Shown here in pieces: positions 32,141 to 33,770 of a DNA stretch of 33,770 bases. The notes beneath the pieces were generated by a model. That model made no database searches. It had not been told where the DNA came from and worked only from the letters and a program-made list of their open reading frames with translations. Source of the stretch: Candidatus Poribacteria bacterium. GTDB taxonomy: Bacteria; Poribacteria; WGA-4E; WGA-3G. The number at the start of each line of letters is the position of its first letter. Positions within the stretch are counted from its first letter, which is position 1. A program made the translations under genes and the position numbers. The DNA lies in the NCBI GenBank assembly GCA_022823085.1, contig JAJDXV010000082.1:1-33770 (forward strand). The letters are read 5' to 3'.

Positions 32141-32300
32141 CCGGTAGGTTCGGTTTGCAACCGAACCGGATTCTACACAGAAACATTGAAGTTTCCTTCA
32201 AACACCTCTTCAGTCGCGTAGCGACGAAATGTTTATAGCAGCGCATGCCCGAAAAACCTAAGCCCCGTAGGGGCGGTATGTTTATAGCAGCGTAGCTGTA
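32141..32300. repeat. composite intergenic repeat, copy 2, with extra hairpin unit
   Basis: GGTAGGTTCGGTTTGCAACC, then GAACCGGATTCTACACAGAA, then CTCTTCAGTCGCGTAGCGAC followed by GAAATGTTTATAGCAGC, closely matching 29620-29720. A further unit follows: CCCC-GTA-GGGG, then CGGTATGTTTATAGCAGC (about 32263-32292). Confidence 0.75.
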
Positions 32301-32314
32301 GGTATAATTTTTTC

Positions 32315-32343
32315 TTGACATCACCAGCAAAATTTGCTACAAT
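32315..32343 (+). promoter_or_regulatory. promoter upstream of the truncated methyltransferase
   Basis: TTGACA (32315-32320), 17 nt, TACAAT (32338-32343). MITE D has inserted between this promoter and the gene at 32596, lengthening the leader by about 200 nt. Confidence 0.65.
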
Positions 32344-32374
32344 TAATGAATAATCTAAGCCTTCATTTCAAATA

Positions 32375-32571
32375 CTAAACTTTGGACAATTTTAAAATAG
32401 CCAAGGTTTCTGAGCGGACATCCTCTTTTGTAGCATAGGCTGTTAGCCTGTGTGCCGAGATCAAGCCCTCCGTTCCTTTTCAGCAAGTTCTGGGCAGTCT
32501 AAAACTTGTAGAAAAATTTCTTGACCTTTGAGAATCCAACCCAAATGTGGGTCGAATTGTCCAAACTTTAG
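32375..32571. mobile_element. MITE family D, 197 bp, with 8-bp target duplication
   Basis: Termini CTAAACTTTGGACAATT (32375-32391) and AATTGTCCAAACTTTAG (32555-32571) are inverted repeats over 17 bp with one mismatch, flanked by TTCAAATA on both sides (32367-32374, 32572-32579). Inside is CTCTTTTGTA plus the hairpin CATAGGC-TGTTA-GCCTGTG, the same module architecture as in MITE B. A third matching end (CTATAGTTTGGACAATT) at 33632-33648 starts a probable full insertion sequence. Confidence 0.87.
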
Positions 32572-32595
32572 TTCAAATAACGAAATCAGAGAAAT

Positions 32596-33240
32596 ATGCA
32601 AGAATCCTTAGAAAAATTACAAGATCTACTCCAGAAGCTCTTCCGTGCAGATGCCGCCGACCTCGACTTCGGCATCTACCGCATTATCAACTACAGACGC
32701 GACCAACTCCAAAACTTCATTGACGAGGAGCTTCCCACTATTGTTCAAAAGGCACTTGACGCAAACACCGAAGCAGAATCCGTACACGAGGAACTTGAAG
32801 ATTTAAAAAAGCGAGTCAAAGATGCCTTTGGCGAGGATGTATTAGATGCTGACGGGAATCTCATTGACGAAACCATAAAAGATCGCCCACTGGTTAAACA
32901 ATACCTTGAAGCCCAAGAACAACTCGGCTCTCCACCAACGCGAGACCAACGCGAAGATACGGTTTATAACCACCTCTACACCTTCTTCTCCCGCTACTAC
33001 GATAGTGGCGATTTCATTCCACGCAGACGCTATTCCCAAACCGAACGCTTCGCCGTTCCATACAACGGCGAAGAGGTATATCTCCATTGGGCAAACAAAG
33101 ATCAGTACTACGTCAAAAGCGGCGAGCATTTCTCCACCTACAGATTCAAATCACAAGGTATCACCGTCACCTTTGACCTCCAAAATGTAGATGTTGAGAA
33201 AGACAACGTCAAAGGCGTAAAACGCTTCTTTATACCTTAG
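32596..33240 (+). pseudogene. large adenine-specific DNA methyltransferase, truncated by MITE B2
   Basis: The 214-residue frame (MQESLEKLQDLLQKLFRADA, ADLDFGIYRIINYRRDQL, VYNHLYTFFSRYYDSGDF, EEVYLHWANKDQYYVKSGEHF, VKGVKRFFIP) is the N-terminal domain of the large (about 900-1100 residue) site-specific adenine methyltransferases related to type III Mod proteins. The catalytic SAM and DPPY-type motifs lie beyond the break and are absent. The TAG stop uses the first two bases (AG) of MITE B2. Nothing downstream resembles the rest of the enzyme, so this locus is a dead methyltransferase or only its first domain. A restriction partner is not seen. Confidence 0.8.
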
Positions 33241-33356
33241 GACTTACGCACATCGCTCTTTTGTACCACAATCTGTTAGATTGTGACACCAGAACGCTGT
33301 GTTTTCAGAAGAATTTCATCTAACAGAGCCACCTATAGCCAAAAGTGCGTAAGTCC
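33239..33356. mobile_element. MITE family B, copy 2, 118 bp, without target duplication
   Basis: Terminal repeats AGGACTTACGCA (33239-33250) and TGCGTAAGTCCT (33345-33356, within one base) and most of the interior match copy 1 at 11876-11994, including the CACAATC-TGTTA-GATTGTG hairpin. The flanks (TATACCTT and GAGATTTA) do not match. A deletion or recombination next to the element would explain the loss of the methyltransferase 3' part. Confidence 0.85.
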
Positions 33357-33370
33357 TGAGATTTATATTG

Positions 33371-33402
33371 TGTTGAAAGGGTGTATTAACACCCTTTCAA
33401 CA
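33371..33402. terminator. perfect 14-bp hairpin, terminator-like
   Basis: TGTTGAAAGGGTGT (33371-33384), loop ATTA, ACACCCTTTCAACA (33389-33402). The stem is perfect but no T-run follows on either strand, so intrinsic termination is not certain. It could also be a protein-binding palindrome. Confidence 0.5.
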
Positions 33403-33433
33403 TCACCCTGGCTAGCCAAGATAATCTTGGAAA

Positions 33434-33604
33434 TTAATTACTATCTTTCTCAAATACAACTCTCATTGTGTAGGTTAATCTTATACCCGATCGAAGTTCA
33501 AATACATATACATATCGATCTGTATTTGTAAAGTCAAAAGTTCTGCCATCAACCATATCCAACCTAACTGTATTGCCGTCTGGAGGTCCGGTTGTACTGC
33601 CATC
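33434..33604 (-). pseudogene. C-terminal remnant of an unknown beta-rich protein gene
   Basis: On the minus strand a 56-codon frame reads DGSTTGPPDGNTVRLDMVDG, then RTFDFTNTDRYVYVFELRSG, then IRLTYTMRVVFEKDSN and a TAA at 33434-33436. The composition is protein-like, with alternating hydrophobic residues. It has no start codon, and the frame closes three codons upstream, about 30 nt before the insertion-sequence end at 33632. So it is probably the tail of a gene cut by that insertion. The family is not recognised. Confidence 0.45.
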
Positions 33605-33631
33605 GGTTTTTTAGACCACTGTCTAAACCAA

Positions 33632-33770
33632 CTATAGTTTGGACAATTTTAAGAATTAAGATGACAATAAACAGAAAAAAGGGTATCCTTTCATAATAAA
33701 TCATAAACCTTGAAAGGACATATCTAATGACCCCTCTTTCCTGCTTAGAAGACATGTTATCAGACTTTAG
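33632..33770 (+). mobile_element. left end of an insertion sequence, running off the window
   Basis: CTATAGTTTGGACAATT (33632-33648) matches the terminal repeat of MITE D with one mismatch. It is followed by a start codon at 33727 (CTTGAAAGGACATATCTAATG) and a frame MTPLSCLEDMLSDF still open at the window end. This is probably the autonomous element that mobilises MITE D. The transposase family cannot be told from 14 codons. Confidence 0.5.
33727..33770 (+). CDS. 5' end of a probable transposase gene (partial)
   Basis: ATG preceded by AAAGGACA at good spacing. Only 14 codons are in the window, with no stop. The call rests on its position just inside an insertion-sequence terminus. Confidence 0.4.
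   Translation, partial: MTPLSCLEDMLSDF

Overview
The window looks like a chromosomal segment of a Candidatus Poribacteria-type bacterium or a close uncultured relative. The reasons are indirect: secreted leucine-rich-repeat proteins with dockerins that end in a NYPNPFNPETWIPY-type sorting domain, phytanoyl-CoA dioxygenase (PhyH) genes next to Gfo/Idh/MocA oxidoreductases and a sulfatase-like gene, several Uma2 genes, and intergenic spaces packed with short palindromic repeats. There are no rRNA or tRNA genes and no CRISPR array that I can see. Taxonomy and functions are inferred from sequence recognition only.

Layout. 1-2.9 kb: a lone tnpB element that seems to have split a tiny ORF, followed by a hypothetical gene and a protein with an Anabaena-sensory-rhodopsin-transducer-like domain. 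2.9-4.1 kb: a MITE with a perfect 8-bp target duplication, two tandem overlapping DUF433 antitoxin-like genes and a palindromic element. 4.1-11.8 kb (minus): a Uma2 gene followed by two secreted LRR/dockerin proteins, one of which also carries two c-type haem sites and two cohesin-like domains. 11.9-20.9 kb (minus): housekeeping genes glnD, trmB and uvrC and a double-length YibE/F membrane protein, separated by repeats and a broken Uma2 gene. 21.1-25.8 kb (plus): PhyH, Gfo/Idh/MocA, PhyH, truncated PhyH, sulfatase-like. 25.9-28.6 kb: a broken small membrane gene, a hairpin-rich stretch, a RelE/ParE-type toxin-antitoxin pair, another MITE, and a second Gfo/Idh/MocA gene. 28.6-31.6 kb: orphan MoxR ATPase, then a Fic-Uma2 pair behind a near-consensus promoter. 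31.7-33.8 kb: a degraded zone with a MITE between promoter and gene, a large adenine DNA methyltransferase truncated by a second MITE, a gene remnant, and the left end of an insertion sequence running off the window.

How the parts may work together. The PhyH/oxidoreductase/sulfatase block resembles a small catabolic or tailoring island for organic substrates. Two of its enzymes have altered active sites: one PhyH reads HXG instead of HXD, and the sulfatase-like protein has Thr where the formylglycine Cys/Ser is expected. The LRR/dockerin pair may form an extracellular cohesin-dockerin assembly. The clearest new signal is the mobile small-element layer. Four unrelated MITE families (different terminal repeats, each with an 8-bp target duplication in at least one copy) carry interchangeable stem-loop modules. 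They sit next to promoters and inside genes, and have remodelled several genes in the window.
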